Shown: positions 23,001 through 35,595, numbered from the stretch's first letter. The stretch is 64,000 bases of DNA from Limonium bicolor (GCA_023374045.1 CM041778.1:405168438-405232437); one strand, 5' to 3'. The notes: generated from the letters alone by a model not told the origin. Numbers and translations are program-made.

Positions 23001-25901
23001 TCTGGACCCTAAGATTGCCTCAAAAAGGTAGGACGACCAGATGCTGATCAATCACGAGGGTTGTGATCCACATACAATGCAAAAGAAAGTAATTAACTAA
23101 GGCCCAATAGTTATTATACCTAACCCAACACCCTTACACACAATCAAAGAACTGACGCTTCTTCTGAATATAAAGAATCATTACATTACAGTAATAATGA
23201 ACCATACAGAGAAACATTAACTACAACTTTATCAGCAAACAATAGAGATAATGAAGAAACATTTCAAATGTTACTGAAGCATCTATAAACATTTACAACT
23301 TCACTCAAGCCTCAGCAAGAAAAAAGAGGTAATGAAGATATCCTCACCGTAGAAATCGATAAGCTCATTTGGCAAGAAAAAGGTAAATATCACTATAAGA
23401 AACCAGCAGATTATTTTCATCATCCATCCACCATGATGTATACCATCGCGAGGATCCTTTTGGTTTTTCACTCCTAGCATTAGCACAGCTAAAGAGGTAA
23501 AAAACAGAAAGTTCCCAAGACTAACACGTAGCACTGCATCTGTTTCAAACCACTCCCTGCTTGGTGTTTGATGAAAATGATTGATCCCTGCACAAACAAA
23601 GTCAGAAAAGCAGGTAGAAGTGAATTTCATGCAATCCCATATGAACGTACCCACATGATAATTTTACCAAAAAGATAAATTCACATCATTCATATCAACA
23701 AGTTCTATCAAAACAGCATCCTTGCATTAAAAGCATCTCTTGACGTAAATGAAATTTCCAAGGTTGTTTACTATCAGACTCTTGAAATCCCAGACAGTGA
23801 TATTTTCTATTACTTGGGATCCGTATCAAAGGGATGGAGAACTGAATAGAGATGTATCACATAGGATCACAGCGAGCTGGCAAAGATGAAGGGGATCGTC
23901 AAGATTACTATGCGATCGTGGTATGCCGGCTAAACTCAAGGGTAAAGTCTATGGTATAGCAATTAAGCCTGCATTTTTATATGGCACCGAATGTTGGGTA
24001 GTGCGAAAGTGCCAAATTCAAATGAGTGTGACAGAGATGTGAATGTTACATTGGATGTGAGGGCATACTAGGAAAAACAGTATGAAGAATGAGACAATTA
24101 GTCTTAATGTGGGAGTAACATCAATTAAAGAGAAGATGTGTGAATCTCATTTGAGATGGTTTGGACATGCAAGTAGGAGACCGAGGGAGGCCCCGGTTAG
24201 ACGCATTGGGATGTTGGACGAGGAAGGAATAGGAAAGAAAGGAATACCCGGACAAACATGGGCTAGGGTAGTCAAGAAGGACATGGGGCTACTTGGGATA
24301 GACGACGGTGTCTTTAAAGAGGGCAAAATGGAAAAGAAGTATTCTAGCAACTGAACGTGTGTGATACTATATTAATTTTCAACACTTTTAAATATCTTTT
24401 TCATTGTCTTGGTACTTTCACTACTCAACTTTAAATCTCTCTTTTCACCCAGTTTTGATAACCCCATTTTCCTCCCTTACTCCTCTCAATCCTGTCACAT
24501 TCCCAGTTTTTTGCTCCTTTGTCTTTCTTTGCCGCATATTGGCCTTGCCCAACCTCTAATATTGATTTATGTTAGCCAACCCCAATTATTTTGGAAATAA
24601 GGCTTTGAAACTGTTGTGGTATTTGCTATCAGACTCTTTAACACTCGCGGAACCTGAATCCTAGCTTGATCCACCTTAAAACTTTATTACGCCAGTTTCA
24701 ACCACAGTTCCATGAGTAGATGTCACCTGTTGTAAGGCAATCAGTCACATCATCATTTCCTCCGTCAATTGATTATCACCCATATCACTCCAGGAATCAG
24801 CAGACACAAGGCTTCACCCATTTTCCCCACATACTAATGAGTAATGTCTTACAAAATAGTAGTCAAATGAAATTTCCATTTTGAATCAAACCATAAGTGT
24901 CATGACACTTTTCAGTTCCTCTCTTGACTCTTACGGATTCCCTATAATTTAGCAACTTGTCTCTTTTTCTCAAGTATGATTAATTCAGTTGATCATTTTG
25001 AGTGGAGATATGAAGAGTAAAGGGTATGTAGCTGAAGACGCAGAGGAAGTCACTCTACTTCTACCATCAAGAACTACAATATCAGGAAAACAAGGAAATT
25101 TATTCAGACTGAGGTGCTTGATGACAACGTGTCATAACCAACAACTTCAAAGCTTGAGCACAGTTACCACCTCGTAACAAAGGAAAAAGTTATCTGTTAT
25201 GAATTCAGTCTCCTAGAAATAAATACTCCCTCCGTCCTGAATTGACCGTCCTGTTTACTATTTAGACATGTCGTTTGACTTCAATTTTTAACATATAAGA
25301 TAAATAATTTTGGAAATTTAAGTTTTGCATATGATTCCTTACATGATAAACTATATAATACAAAATTTAGTATTATAAAATTATTTTATTTATATGCTTA
25401 ATATTGAAGTGGAAAAACGTGTCATAAAGCAAACAAGATGGTCAATTCAGGACGGAGGGAGTAAGCACTAAGAAGAGGATGGTAATAGAAGATACGATGT
25501 CCATAGTTCATGTGACAGATGTGAACTTATCATCCACCCATCATTCTAAAGAGATACGCAATCCATATGAAGAGAATTTTGGATTCACTTGTACAGTCAG
25601 GTAGTTTCAAATCCACCAAATATATAACACCACAAATAAGATATAGCATCAATCAGATATAAGTTGCAAAAAGAGTCAATTCCTAACTCAAAACAGAAAG
25701 GAGGTCTTTAGTCTTACATGGAATCTTCTCCATAAGAGGTGCTGCGACCTCCCGGAGGATCCAAGCAACAATGAGAGAGAAAGCGAACAGGCCACAGTAA
25801 GCAATCCTAGCGGAGCGTCGGCTGATGTTGGAAACGACAGAGGTGCATGCGTTGCAAGCGCAGGATGCGCAGCATGACGCCAGGCAAGTGGCAGCAAACA
25901 T
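20037..25901 (-). CDS. SERINC/TMS family multi-pass membrane protein (probable serine incorporator)
   Basis: Six exons on the minus strand: 25901-25718, 23587-23348, 22257-22146, 22028-21854, 21512-21272 and 20326-20037. All introns are GT-AG and phases agree, giving 1,242 nt, 413 residues plus TAA. The start (MFAATCLASCCASCACNACTS) carries the Cys-rich N-terminus typical of plant members, and the C-terminus ends …APILFPDREF. The whole length is the Serinc domain, with about ten hydrophobic segments. Landmarks are HFHQTPSREWFETDAVLR, GGWMMKIICW, WVGYDEQFW, FHWFTPSGQDCGLN and YLCYSGLASEPRDYECN. Length equals the family norm (about 410). The family was named for serine incorporation into lipids; animal members have since been linked to lipid scrambling. 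The role in plants is unsettled. It looks intact and is the only clearly functional host gene here. Confidence 0.96.
20713..21125. repeat. Tandem duplication in SERINC intron 5
   Basis: Two diverged ~205-bp copies (about 20713-20912 and 20913-21125). Each runs from a CAAGATTATAA/CAAATATTATAA start through GGGCCAACAAA, TCTAATCCTATG and AACAAATTCATGC. The duplication is confined to the intron between exons 5 and 6. Confidence 0.7.
23780..24625 (+). mobile_element. RTE-type LINE fragment in SERINC intron 1
   Basis: Antisense to the host gene. It encodes the C-terminal end of an RTE-clade reverse transcriptase: FYYLGSV, then AFLYGTECWVV, then a 90-codon open stretch at 24082-24354 with EKMCESHLRWFGHASRRP and PVRRIGML. 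The 3' tail ends TTAGCCAACCCCAATTATTTTGG…AAGGCTTTG, the familiar RTE 3' end in plants. It is 5'-truncated and has internal stops, so it is inactive. No clear TSD was found. Confidence 0.85.
25226..25461. mobile_element. Stowaway-type MITE in SERINC intron 1
   Basis: 236 bp with ~30-bp near-perfect terminal inverted repeats starting CTCCCTCCGTCCTGAATTGA and flanked by TA at 25224-25225 and 25462-25463. TIR sequence and TA target are diagnostic of Stowaway (Tc1/mariner) elements. The interior is AT-rich and non-coding. Confidence 0.95.
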
Positions 25902-26528
25902 TTTCGTTTTCCCCTTTCTTTCTCCTTCTGGAAAAGTCTAACCAATCTCGATGAAACCCCTAATCATAAAAGGAAAACGAAACAAGAACCATCTCAAATT
26001 CAAAAGCAAAATTACCGATGGATATCATTGATAAACAAAGTACAATGAAAAAATAATAGCAAACATATAGATCAGTCAAGGGTGATTGAAATTATTCCCA
26101 AAACCCTAGAGCATCCACCAGAAAAGAGTTCTACGATTTATCAATCTGGAACAGAAAATAAAAACCGAGGTGGCTCACCGAGAACGAAAGGGGCAAAACT
26201 AAGGAAGAAAATGTCCTAATTGCATGTAAACACTCACGGTTTTAGTGCTGATCGGACGTAAACGCGTCTTAAACTGTCGATTTGGTTTCCGTTCTTGTCT
26301 GCAAAGAGATAGGTCGGAAGTATTGGGAGCGCCAAGTCGCCAACCCGTGAAAGTACAGACCAAAGGCTGCTATTCTCATGTGGCTTTATTCCTACGGAAA
26401 ATTTTAGTAAATCCTGTTTTTAGAAAATACTTAATTATCTCGCTAGAGCGACCTGCTTCAAGTAAGCGGTTTAACTAGATTAGAAGTAGCCCGTGCAAAT
26501 GCAGTTTTACAAATTGATTATCATAAAC
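25902..26528 (-). promoter_or_regulatory. 5' UTR and proximal promoter region of the SERINC gene
   Basis: About 630 bp between the ATG and the hAT-type element upstream. No coding sequence is recognised. The first ~330 bp are AT-rich with C/T runs, as in plant 5' UTRs. I cannot place the transcription start or a TATA box with confidence. Confidence 0.35.
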
Positions 26529-26703
26529 TAGAGCTGATCAACACTAATCCGGTCTGGCGGTCTAACCCGGTCCGGCCCGGAAATAAAGCCCGAAAAGTCT
26601 GTCCAGAAAAATCTTCGGTGGATTTGGACAACAAATCAGGCCCGAATGAAAAACCGGACCGGGCTTCGACAAAATTTTAGCCCCGCAACTAAGCCCGGCC
26701 TGG

Positions 26704-26755
<52 letters not shown>

Positions 26756-27348
26756 TATATTTATAAATATAATATAATACTTCCCTTGTTTTCAATATAT
26801 GATTTGTCGATTCTTTAACTAGTTTCAAAATAGAAGATGTTTTAGCCTTTTTTGTGATCTGCTTTCCAATTCTACCCCTCCCATCTTTTATTTTACAACT
26901 CTAATTTTCAAATTATTTCAATTCTCAATGCAAAAATAAGGGTAAAATAGTCTAATTTTTTCTCTTTAATTCTTATGCTAGAGTTAGAAAATAAAGTACT
27001 GAAAATGGGTGGAAGTATATATTTAAATTAATTTTATATAATACCTTGTATTATTTATTTAAATTATATATAATATCTATTAATATTACATACAACATAT
27101 ATTCATATTATATTTAATATATATTAATATATATAGTCTATATATTTTTTAAAAAAAAACTAACAATATTATAAAAAAAATTATAAAACCGGGTCGGGCG
27201 GGCCGGGCCATGGCAAAGACTAAAATAAGTTCGGGCCTAGCCCGGCCCGGCCCGAAAAAATTAAAAATGGGCTTGGACAAAAATATAGGCCTGTTCGGGC
27301 CTAGAATTCAATGTCGGCCCGGCCCGCCCGCCCATTTGATCAGCTCTA
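26529..27348. mobile_element. Non-autonomous hAT element upstream of SERINC gene
   Basis: 820 bp with terminal inverted repeats TAGAGCTGATCAA at both ends and a perfect 8-bp target duplication TCATAAAC (26521-26528 and 27349-27356). Subterminal GGCCCGG/CCGGGCC repeats crowd both ends. The centre is AT-rich and contains a (TTA)n microsatellite (about 26707-26749). No transposase. Layout is the same as the hAT at 6063-7401 but with different repeat words. Confidence 0.93.
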
Positions 27349-27356
27349 TCATAAAC

Positions 27357-27960
27357 TGCTCTAGACCAGGTAGTTTCTTTGTCACTTGAAACCACCTCAT
27401 CTTCGGGCGGCTTCTATGTCGTTTTCCCTCTTATGCGAGTTCCCGAAAACAAATTCAGGTCGTTATTGTTGAAACCCTATGTCTGTCTTATATTTTCCCC
27501 CAGCTTTGTGCTTGATTGAAGTTCATATTTTTACCGAAAAATACCTTAAAATGTCTTGTTTCAATGCTTAACTTAGGACTCGATTTAATGGGAACTTGGA
27601 ACTTTGCGAAAGGGGTGCTCATAATGTACAAGTGTTCGGGTCATTGTCCAACCCTGCAGACCTAGACATCTCACGCCGATCCATTGTCCGACCCCCGGGC
27701 GCACCGTCCAACCCCTCGGGCATCTCTAGGTTTAAAACTCTGCTCTTTTCTAGACCACCGCACTCGGACAGCCCATTTCGACTCTCTATCCGACCCTATC
27801 TCACTCGGACACTTACGACCACATACTTGAGAATGCTACATGTGTCCAGTTGAGCCCCACCCGAACATCTCACAAGGAATAATCTCTCGTGTGGACACAG
27901 TCTGAGTCACGTCCATGTCTCCCCACTCGGACACAAGCCCGAACACACATAAATTTGTAA
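27357..27960. other. Unassigned GC-richer segment with repeated CGGACA/GTCCGAC words
   Basis: 27640-27930 contains about ten copies of TCGGACA or GTCCGACC words on the plus strand (TTGTCCGACCC, CACTCGGACAG, ATCCGACCC, ACTCGGACAC). An 85-codon frame covers part of it (27596-27853), but I recognise no protein. It may be LTR or leader sequence of the gypsy fragment that follows. Confidence 0.35.
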
Positions 27961-28039
27961 AATCTTTTATAAAACGAGGGCAAAGTGAGCATATGAGTTT
28001 GACATTCAGACAGTGAAGCATGTGTCTTCTGGTTCATCT

Positions 28040-29085
28040 GATCCATTTTGTTCTCGGTGTAGGGTCCCTGTGAGTTTGATGATTGTCCACGGATAGAATA
28101 AATGAGGCAGATTGAGAATGTCAACTCTATGGGTCAGAATTACAACAAGCAGTCTTGGATGCAGAATCAGCACCCGAATTTGAGGTATTGCAAGCTTACT
28201 AATGCTCTGAATTCTCATTGGTTGTAGCCTCAGTAGTCGACCCAAGGTGGACCACCTGGTTTCTGGACCTCAGTACAATCAGTCTCGCCCTTAGCAATCT
28301 CAATTTTAACTAGGGCATAATTCCTACTAGTAGCCAGCTTTGACTTCTAATAATGCTAAGGTCCAAGAAATGGTAGACCAACTAGGGCCCACAAAAGAGT
28401 CAGTTTGAGCAGCAAATGATTATCAATCAAAATCTGACTTTTGACCGGTAGAAATTGGAGCAGGCCATGGTAAGCATGCAGGGACAGATGGGTCAGTTGA
28501 CTTAAATTTTATTAAACATAGAAATCCTAGTTCACTTCCTTCTCAAAAAGTCTTAATTCTAAAGAACAATTGAAGGTTGTTATTGTTCAAGATGATGTAG
28601 TTGTTGAAGATTATTGTGAGACTGAGGAGGTGTTGGGCGTTACTCTAAGAAGTGGAAGGCAACTCGATAAAGGTATAGTGGTAGAGGGTCAAACTGATGA
28701 AGAGGCCAATCTACCTTCTTATAATAATGGTGCACCATCAGGGCAACCTGTCCCTCTTGAGGTAGTTCATGAGAAGATTTAGGCTCCTGCTTCTTCCCGT
28801 TTTAATATTACTTTGGTTAAGAATTCAAAAGGAAAAATGGTTCTAAAAGAGCACCCTTTTATAACCGCTTCAAAGAGCGAGAGCTTGATGAGCAGTTTAG
28901 AAAGTTTTGGGGAGTATTTTGAAACTGACAATTAATCTTCCTTTGATTGATGCTATCAAGCAGATGCCTAACTATGCCAAGTTGTGAATGACTTGATTTC
29001 TAACAAACGTAGGTACAAGGAGAGGGACACCATCCAGTTGACAAGACTTAGTTTTCAACGGCTCCTTTTGACTGTAAATCATACT
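28040..29085 (+). pseudogene. Athila-type gag/linker fragment, plus strand
   Basis: 28120-28300 resembles the Gag C-terminal Asn/Gln-rich segment (NYNKQSWMQNQHPNLRY). 28570-28782 is an open frame with GVTLRSGRQLD, the conserved post-knuckle motif. 28850-29060 encodes the LDEQFRKF … QMPNYAK linker that precedes the protease, in shifting frames. No protease or RT follows: the fragment ends around 29085. Confidence 0.7.
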
Positions 29086-29519
29086 AACTGTCTAAACCAT
29101 AGAGTAACGTTAGAATGGAATTTTATTGTTTGAAAACGTTCTAAAAATCTTGATGTCTTATTTAATCTAAAGTCTAATTTCTCTAATCTCGATAGTCAAT
29201 CACCTATTGTGCAAGCATTTTATTCTCAAAGACAGTTGAAAGACATATGCCCGAATAGTCACTAACCTGTTTGTCAAATAACAACGAGATCTTGAACCTC
29301 AAATTTAATCTATGAATGTCATGCCCAGATCATGAATGATCTTAATGAATTTCTCCCTGCTAATTGGCTTGGTGTAAAATATCTGCACTATGTTCCACTT
29401 AGTAGAAATGCATTTCAACATGATTATTTCAACGATAAGCATAAGAAAAAAACCTTTTTTTTATTTGTCAGAGAACAATTTCTCGGAACGACATGAGTGG
29501 AGAATGATAACTTCCCACT
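29086..29519. other. Unassigned stretch between retroelement fragments
   Basis: AT-rich, with no ORF, terminal repeat or domain I can identify. It lies between a plus-strand gypsy fragment and a minus-strand copia fragment. Confidence 0.4.
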
Positions 29520-31314
29520 CACTCCAGCCTGTACTTACTTTTAATAAGCGGATTTGGGGACCCAAAGTTGTTTGGGTCCTTTATCACCAATAGGTTGGCT
29601 CTTGTGGTCCTCTTTTCTCTCTGTTTAAGATTTGCCTGGATTGCAAAGGTTGCTTAGAGTAAGTCCTGCAACATTTCGATGATAGCATTCAAGCAGTTGG
29701 TAGAGGTGGCACACACCTCAACAACTGGTCCTCGATGGCCCTGACAGATTGTCTATCATTCCAGATTAGCTTCCTATGGTTTCCCTAATTTATTATGTCA
29801 AAACAAGCAAGTGTTTCCTTCAAGGAAACCAGTGTACTTTTGGTTTGACTAAGTGCACTGTACGATCAACTGTATGGTTTCATCTAACTCATCTAACAGT
29901 TTCTCATGAGTTATGAGTAGTTCATCATAGCTATCTTGTAGTCTCCTAACAGCCCTTTTCAGGTTTACTACATTGTCATTGTTCAGTTGATTTTCAAATA
30001 TTTTTTCCTCAGTTAACTCCCGATTGGTTTTCACATATTTCTAATCGATCGATAAGTCCACAAACATGTAACTTAGATGTATTGATTTTCATCTTGAATT
30101 TTTGATAACTTACCTTTTAGTGGTCTTCATTTTTCTCTGACTACTCTGTTTGGCTCCTTAGTGGTCTCCTTCCACGACCAGATGCAATTTGTTCAGCTCC
30201 TTGTCCACCTTTTCATTCTCTATGTAGAAGTTGGCTTTCTTTCTTCTAGATAGGTTACTGAATGTGTCTCAACTACCATCATTGTTATCAGTTTCACCCT
30301 GTTCAGAAACAAGAGCCTCCTTTCTTTTCCATGTGGATTGAGGTCCGACAGTTTTCTTAAACTGGTCGTTTACCTCTCGTGAGTGTTGTTGACAGTCCCT
30401 AAGAAGATGTCCTTGCTTGTCGCATCCAAAGCATCTGTCTCCTTCCTTCTATCAATTTTGAAAGTTTTGAGAGTCAATTTTCTGCTGCATCTTTTGTTTG
30501 AATAACCTTTTGAGAAGTTTCTTAGCGTAGAGAACCATTTCATTATTTTCCATGTCTGATTCTAAGGTGTTTTCTTCAACAACCTGAAGAGCAAGTCCTT
30601 TCCCTTTATCCTTCTTCCCAGCTTCCTCGCTCCTCTACTGGAGTTTTAGCTCGAAGGCCATTAGTGACCCCAACATGTTAGCAACAGACATTTTGGAGAG
30701 ATCATGGACTTCTTGCATTATGTTGACCTTGATGTCGAATGAGACTGGTAGGGACCTAAGGAATTTCCTGGTCTGATCTTCATTTGATATAGCTCTACCT
30801 AGTACCATCATGTCGTTGGTGAGCTTGGTGAACCTCGTATGCATCTCCGAAATGCTCTCCTTCTCTCACTTTTTGAACAGATTTTAGTGGGTAAGTAGAA
30901 GCTCTATCCTTGTCTTCTTGATCTCTCCATTCCCTTCATATGTAACTTCAAGTGTCTCTCATATCTCCTTTGCGGCTTTAAGGGAAGAGAACTTTGAATA
31001 TTGCTCGAAGCAATGCGTAGTGAAGTAGTTTCACTGCTCGTGCGTTGAAGACAAGTTTCTTTACTTGTTCATCCGAAATGATGTCAATTGAGAGATTACC
31101 TTGTGCATTTTTGCAAGTGTATTCACCAACACTTATCACCCGCCAGATTCTTGGATCTTCAGACTTGATGTGGAACTCCATCTTATTCTTCCAATTGGTG
31201 AAGTTTTCGTCTTTAAAGGGAGGTGGTCGAGTTGGAGTTGCGCCTTCTTTGGAAGCCAACATGATGGAGTACGCCATTGATCGCTCCAGGAAGGTTAGCT
31301 CTTCAAAAGTAACC
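29520..31314 (-). pseudogene. Ty1/copia gag remnant, minus strand
   Basis: Read on the minus strand from 31314: N-terminal gag motif PPPFKDENFTNWKNKMEF near 31230-31160, then the UBN2-type segment FTKLTNDMMVLGRAISNED…RKFLRSLP…IMQEVHDLSKMS (30844-30635). A CCHC knuckle follows (CFGCDKQGHLLRDC, about 30440-30395), then a coiled Lys/Glu-rich segment (30034-29850). The GPKQLWVPK motif that precedes protease is near 29560. It has several stops. Protease, integrase and RT are absent. Confidence 0.8.
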
Positions 31315-31326
31315 GCTCTGATACCA
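31315..31326 (-). other. Primer-binding site, initiator tRNA-Met (copia)
   Basis: TGGTATCAGAGC on the minus strand, two bases from the LTR edge at 31329. This is the standard plant copia primer site. Confidence 0.9.
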
Positions 31327-31328
31327 CT

Positions 31329-32457
31329 TGCTGGTCGATTGGTACTCCATGGCATGCCTTCGACTGGTCCTGGATGTGTCATGCAGCTTTCGCTGGATAG
31401 GTAAGAAGAAGTAACTAGAGGTAGGTAAGACAGGGATGTAATATTAAACCAAAAACCTCTTTGAGAATCACACCCTAGCAATTCACTCAATCTCCCTCCA
31501 CGCCCACCTACGGCAGACGGGACAGTTTAGAACTTACTACCAGAGTCCTTCTACCCTGTCGACACACAACTGACAGCCTCCCAAACCCTCGACTGTTCCC
31601 CGACTTTTCTAGCTACCCTTATATACTCAACACTCTGAGTTACAACACTTTACTCGCTTCACGCTACTGCTCTTTACAAGACCTCACACACTCGCTAATC
31701 ACTGGAGCTCTCTCGATGTCATATTTTTGCAAGCCTAAGTTCTCTATAAAAATATGCACGGTTATTGCTCTATTTCAGTAGCGTCAACAAATGAGGTCGA
31801 TTCCTTCTTTATAGAGATGATGATCTTTCCTCATTAGTGGATTCCAAAGCTTGGCATTTAGTTCTTTGAAGTCCACAGACAAGAGTGATGCGGCTAGAGA
31901 TAAAACATATGAGGCTGGTTGCTTCTTTATAGACTTTGCTGATTGCTTCTAATTTGTGGAACCCAAAACTTATCTTTTGAAACCTCTGAAGTCCATGCTT
32001 CTTAGTGTCTTAGCCACTATTGCACCTGAATGGGGGACCACATACAAGAATCCCCAGAAGAAGACATAATCCGAAAAAAACAGAGAGCGACAGTTGCTAT
32101 TTCTACACTATCGTTTGTCTTCTTCCTCCCTTGTCTCCATGCGTTTGAACACTTGATCTCCAAAGATAAAAACATGCAGGTTATCGTTGAAATATCTTTG
32201 CTGACAAGGGTATCATCTTTCTTCATTAATTCTAAAAGTTATAGTGAGTGCACTTGTGAGTCATCTCCAGAGCTTCACCCTGAGCGATCGTGGACAGTTG
32301 CCTGACTGTTGGGCACCAGTCAGAACGGTAGGACCAGCTTGTAGCCTTACATACAAGTGATCCCAAGAATCCTTATTGGATGAAACACTTAAACACACAC
32401 ATCAAATAACCAAGGACAGTTTGTTATCATCAAAACTATAAGGAACTTGAATTAACA
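31329..32457 (-). repeat. 5' LTR of the minus-strand copia remnant
   Basis: 1,129 bp. On the minus strand it starts TGTTAATTCAAGTTCC and ends …CCAGCA beside the primer site. Its outer edge abuts the RT of a minus-strand gypsy remnant at 32458, so the copia element probably inserted there. The opposite LTR is missing, so the target duplication (expected ATGGT) cannot be confirmed. Confidence 0.75.
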
Positions 32458-35400
32458 ATGGTCGTGTTTAACTTCTGGTAATCATTACAAACTCTCCACC
32501 CCGTGGTATTTCTCTAAGGGACCAACTCTCCCTTGGCATTGGAAACAACCGTGATACCTCTATTCTTCGGCACCACTTGCACCGGGCTCACCCATGTACT
32601 ATCATATATAACGTTGATGATGTCTGAGTCAAACAACTTCATGACCTCCTTTTTAACGACCTCCTTCATGTTCGAGTTAAGTTGTCTTTGAGGTTATACT
32701 AATGGTTTGTAGTTATCCTCCATGAAGATTCGATGAGTGCAAAAATGAGGATTCCCTTTGATGTCAGAGATTGACCACCCAATGGCTCCTTTATGGTTTC
32801 AAACCACCTTTAGAATACTTTCCTCCTGTGCACCTATAAGAGAGGAGAGATAATAACAGGTAGATCACACGGGTCAGTCAAGTAAGCGTATTTAAGATGT
32901 GAAGGCAAGGGTTTAACCTCCAAGATGGGAGGCTTCTCAACCGAAGTGGATAGTTTGTGTGCAGCCCGCTCAAGTGGCTCCAGTGGTGGGTAGTGTAGTC
33001 ATGGTCGCGTGAACCTACTATCTAATTCAGCTATCACCTCAAACACCTCTGATTCCATGTCCTTCATCAAAAGATTCACGCAAAGCTAATTCTAAAGTAT
33101 CAAAATTAGTGAGAGAGGAGGAATGTTCCTGCACAATTGAATCACACATCTATAGCGAAAATTAGGGGTGAGCATTTGAATAATTCGGTTAACCGAAATC
33201 TAAACTATTAAAAAATTTGGATTTTGGTTATTTCGGTTAAAAACCGAGTTATCCAAATTAAGACCAAAACCAAATTAAACGTTATCCAAATTATCCAAAA
33301 TCCAAAAAAAATTGAGTGAAAAACTGAAAACCGAACTGAATCCAAATTTTAGCTAGTTTGGATTTCAGTTAACCGAAATTTAGGGTTTATGTTTGACTAT
33401 TTGTCACTAAAGACTAGAATTAGAAAAGATAATATTTTTTAAATTTGGATAATTCGGTTAATCGAATTAGACAAAGTCAAAACTGAAATCCAACCAAATT
33501 ATAATTTGGATAATTCGGTTAACCAAAATTCTAAATTCGTTTAGAACTCCAAAAAAATTCAGGTAATTCGATTTTTGGATTAATCCAAAATATCCAAACT
33601 GAATGCTCACCCCTTGCGAAAATATCACCCACTTGTGAGGCTCTCTTCATTATCCTAGACATTTCAAATTCAAGCTTCTCATCATGGAGTCGCAAGATGA
33701 TTTTTCCGTTCTTAATGTCAATTAAAGATCTAGCAGTTCTTATGAAAGGACTACCCAAAATAAGAGGTACCCTAGCATCCTCCGCTATCAATCACAATAA
33801 AATCTACTCGAAAAAACAAAACTTCATACAATAACCACTAAGTCCTTCACTATCGTTTTCGGGAACACTAAGGACCCTCAGCTAATTGCAACTGAATAAA
33901 ATTAGGCATGCATTCACTAACACTGAGATTCTAGGGGCATAAGATTAATACTAGCTCTAAGGTCACACAACCCACTACCACAATTAATATCAGCAATAAA
34001 GCAAAGGTACGTTAGTCAAACCGGGATCTCCAAGCTTGGAAGGGAGGCTTCTCAAAAGTATAGATGATATTTCCTTGGTGAGATGCACGGTCTCGGCCTC
34101 TTACAACGATCTCTTGTTGGAGATGATGTCCTTCATGAACTTGGCATAGATTGGCACCTGTTTTAAAGCATCAGAGAAAGGGATATTAATTGTTAACTTC
34201 TTGAAAATGCTAAAAAAATCCAAATTGTTCATATAGGTTTTTCTCTTTAAGTATGTTTGGAAAAGGAAGTCGAGAAAGATGTTTTGACATAGTAGATGGA
34301 GTAGATAATTTAGGAGACTCTTCTCCTTGGAAAGATTTTTCGGTGGAGATGGAATTTCCTCAATGATCTCTGATCATCCTTTTGTGTTCGGCCCTCTTGG
34401 TCTTCGATTCAGCTTGTAAAGAAGATTCATTGAGGAGCCTACCGCTTCTCAAGGTCACCGCTTTGGCTTGTTCTCTTGGGTTAGGCTTTGGTTGGCTAGG
34501 TTAAGTTCCCACTTGTCTTTGAGCAAGTTGTTCTAAGAGTTGACCAAGTTGGGTCTCAATTCTTTGGTTAAAGGCATATTGCTCGGAAATACTTAGTTTG
34601 AGTGGTTGACATGAAGTTCATTGTCATACTCTGCATATTTTTCATATGGCCTCCATCTTAGAAAAGTTACCATCAGATGAGGAAAAGAATGGTTGTTGTG
34701 TCTTGAACCCCGAAGGACCACCTTAAGGTTTATACCCATTTGAGAGTTGTTTGCTTGTGAAGGCCCTTGAGACCTACATCCCATAGAGTACTTGAAAGTA
34801 TTACTTGGTCCTCCTTGGGTTTTATCATTGTTCCTCCATGAGAATTTAGATGATTTCTCCATGTGGCATTTTCATTGTTGTAGTTATAACCAAGGCGGTT
34901 ACTAACAATGTTAACATCTTCTTGCTCTTCGATGTAACTTCTTCCTTCATAAAAATGGGTCTCGTGAGGACCCGCACATATAGAACATCCCTTTGTGGCT
35001 GACACAGAAGATGATGAAGCTACTGATTTGGCATTCTCTTTTTGATATTTGGCTAGTTTCTCCCATCTTGTAAGAGAAGATACTTGGACTGATAGGTGAT
35101 CGGTCAGGTCAATGTGAAAGACCGGCTGCCCTTGGAGTTCGTTCCTTCTTTCTAGTCCATTGCCTCGTGTTGCTAGTTATCCCCTCAAGAAGTTCCAACC
35201 CTTTTTTAGGAGACTTAGTCATAAAGCTTCCTCCCGTAGAAGAGTTCACAAGGAGTCGGTTCCCATCATTAAGCCCATTAAATTAAGAAGGATAGGCACA
35301 AATATTAATCATCCAGACTATGCTGAGAACAATTCATTAGCATCTCCTTGAAACCGATCCCATGCATCATGCAAAGTTTCTCCTGGTTCTTGGTAGAATG

Positions 35401-35595
35401 TATTGATCTCTTCAATCAGTTGTCTCATTCTATTAGTTGGGTAGTACTTGGCGAGGAGTCTTTGAGCCATCTGTGCCCATGTGTGGATTGATATGAAGGT
35501 AGGCTTCTATACCACCGTTATACAGAATCTATTAAAGAGTGAGGGAAAAGCTAGAATCTGATTCTCTCATTGATCCGCCAGAAAGCGTTTGTATG
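32458..35595 (-). mobile_element. Athila-type gypsy remnant, minus strand
   Basis: Minus-strand order from 35595 down: capsid core (LAKYYPTNRMRQLIEEINTF, then ETLHDAWDRF, about 35440-35330); knuckle-like CSICAGPHETHFYEG at about 34985-34940; linker around 34240-34130; protease region VPLILGSPFIRTARSLIDIKNGKI (33770-33698). The RT N-terminus VVKKEVMKLFDSDIIN…STWVSPVQVVPK lies at about 32665-32560. Truncated in RT at 32458. Stops and frameshifts throughout. Confidence 0.82.
33163..33615. mobile_element. hAT-type MITE inside gypsy protease region
   Basis: 453 bp with inverted ends (T)AGGGGTGAGCATT and an exact 8-bp duplication GCGAAAAT (33155-33162 and 33616-33623). The interior is a palindrome-like series of AACCGAAAT, GGATAATTCGGTTAA and TCCAAAT words. 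It interrupts the minus-strand gypsy frame, which resumes on the other side. Confidence 0.93.

Noticed and set aside
24082..24354. 90-codon frame as a host gene
   Set aside because: The sequence is the C-terminal end of an RTE-type reverse transcriptase within an intron.
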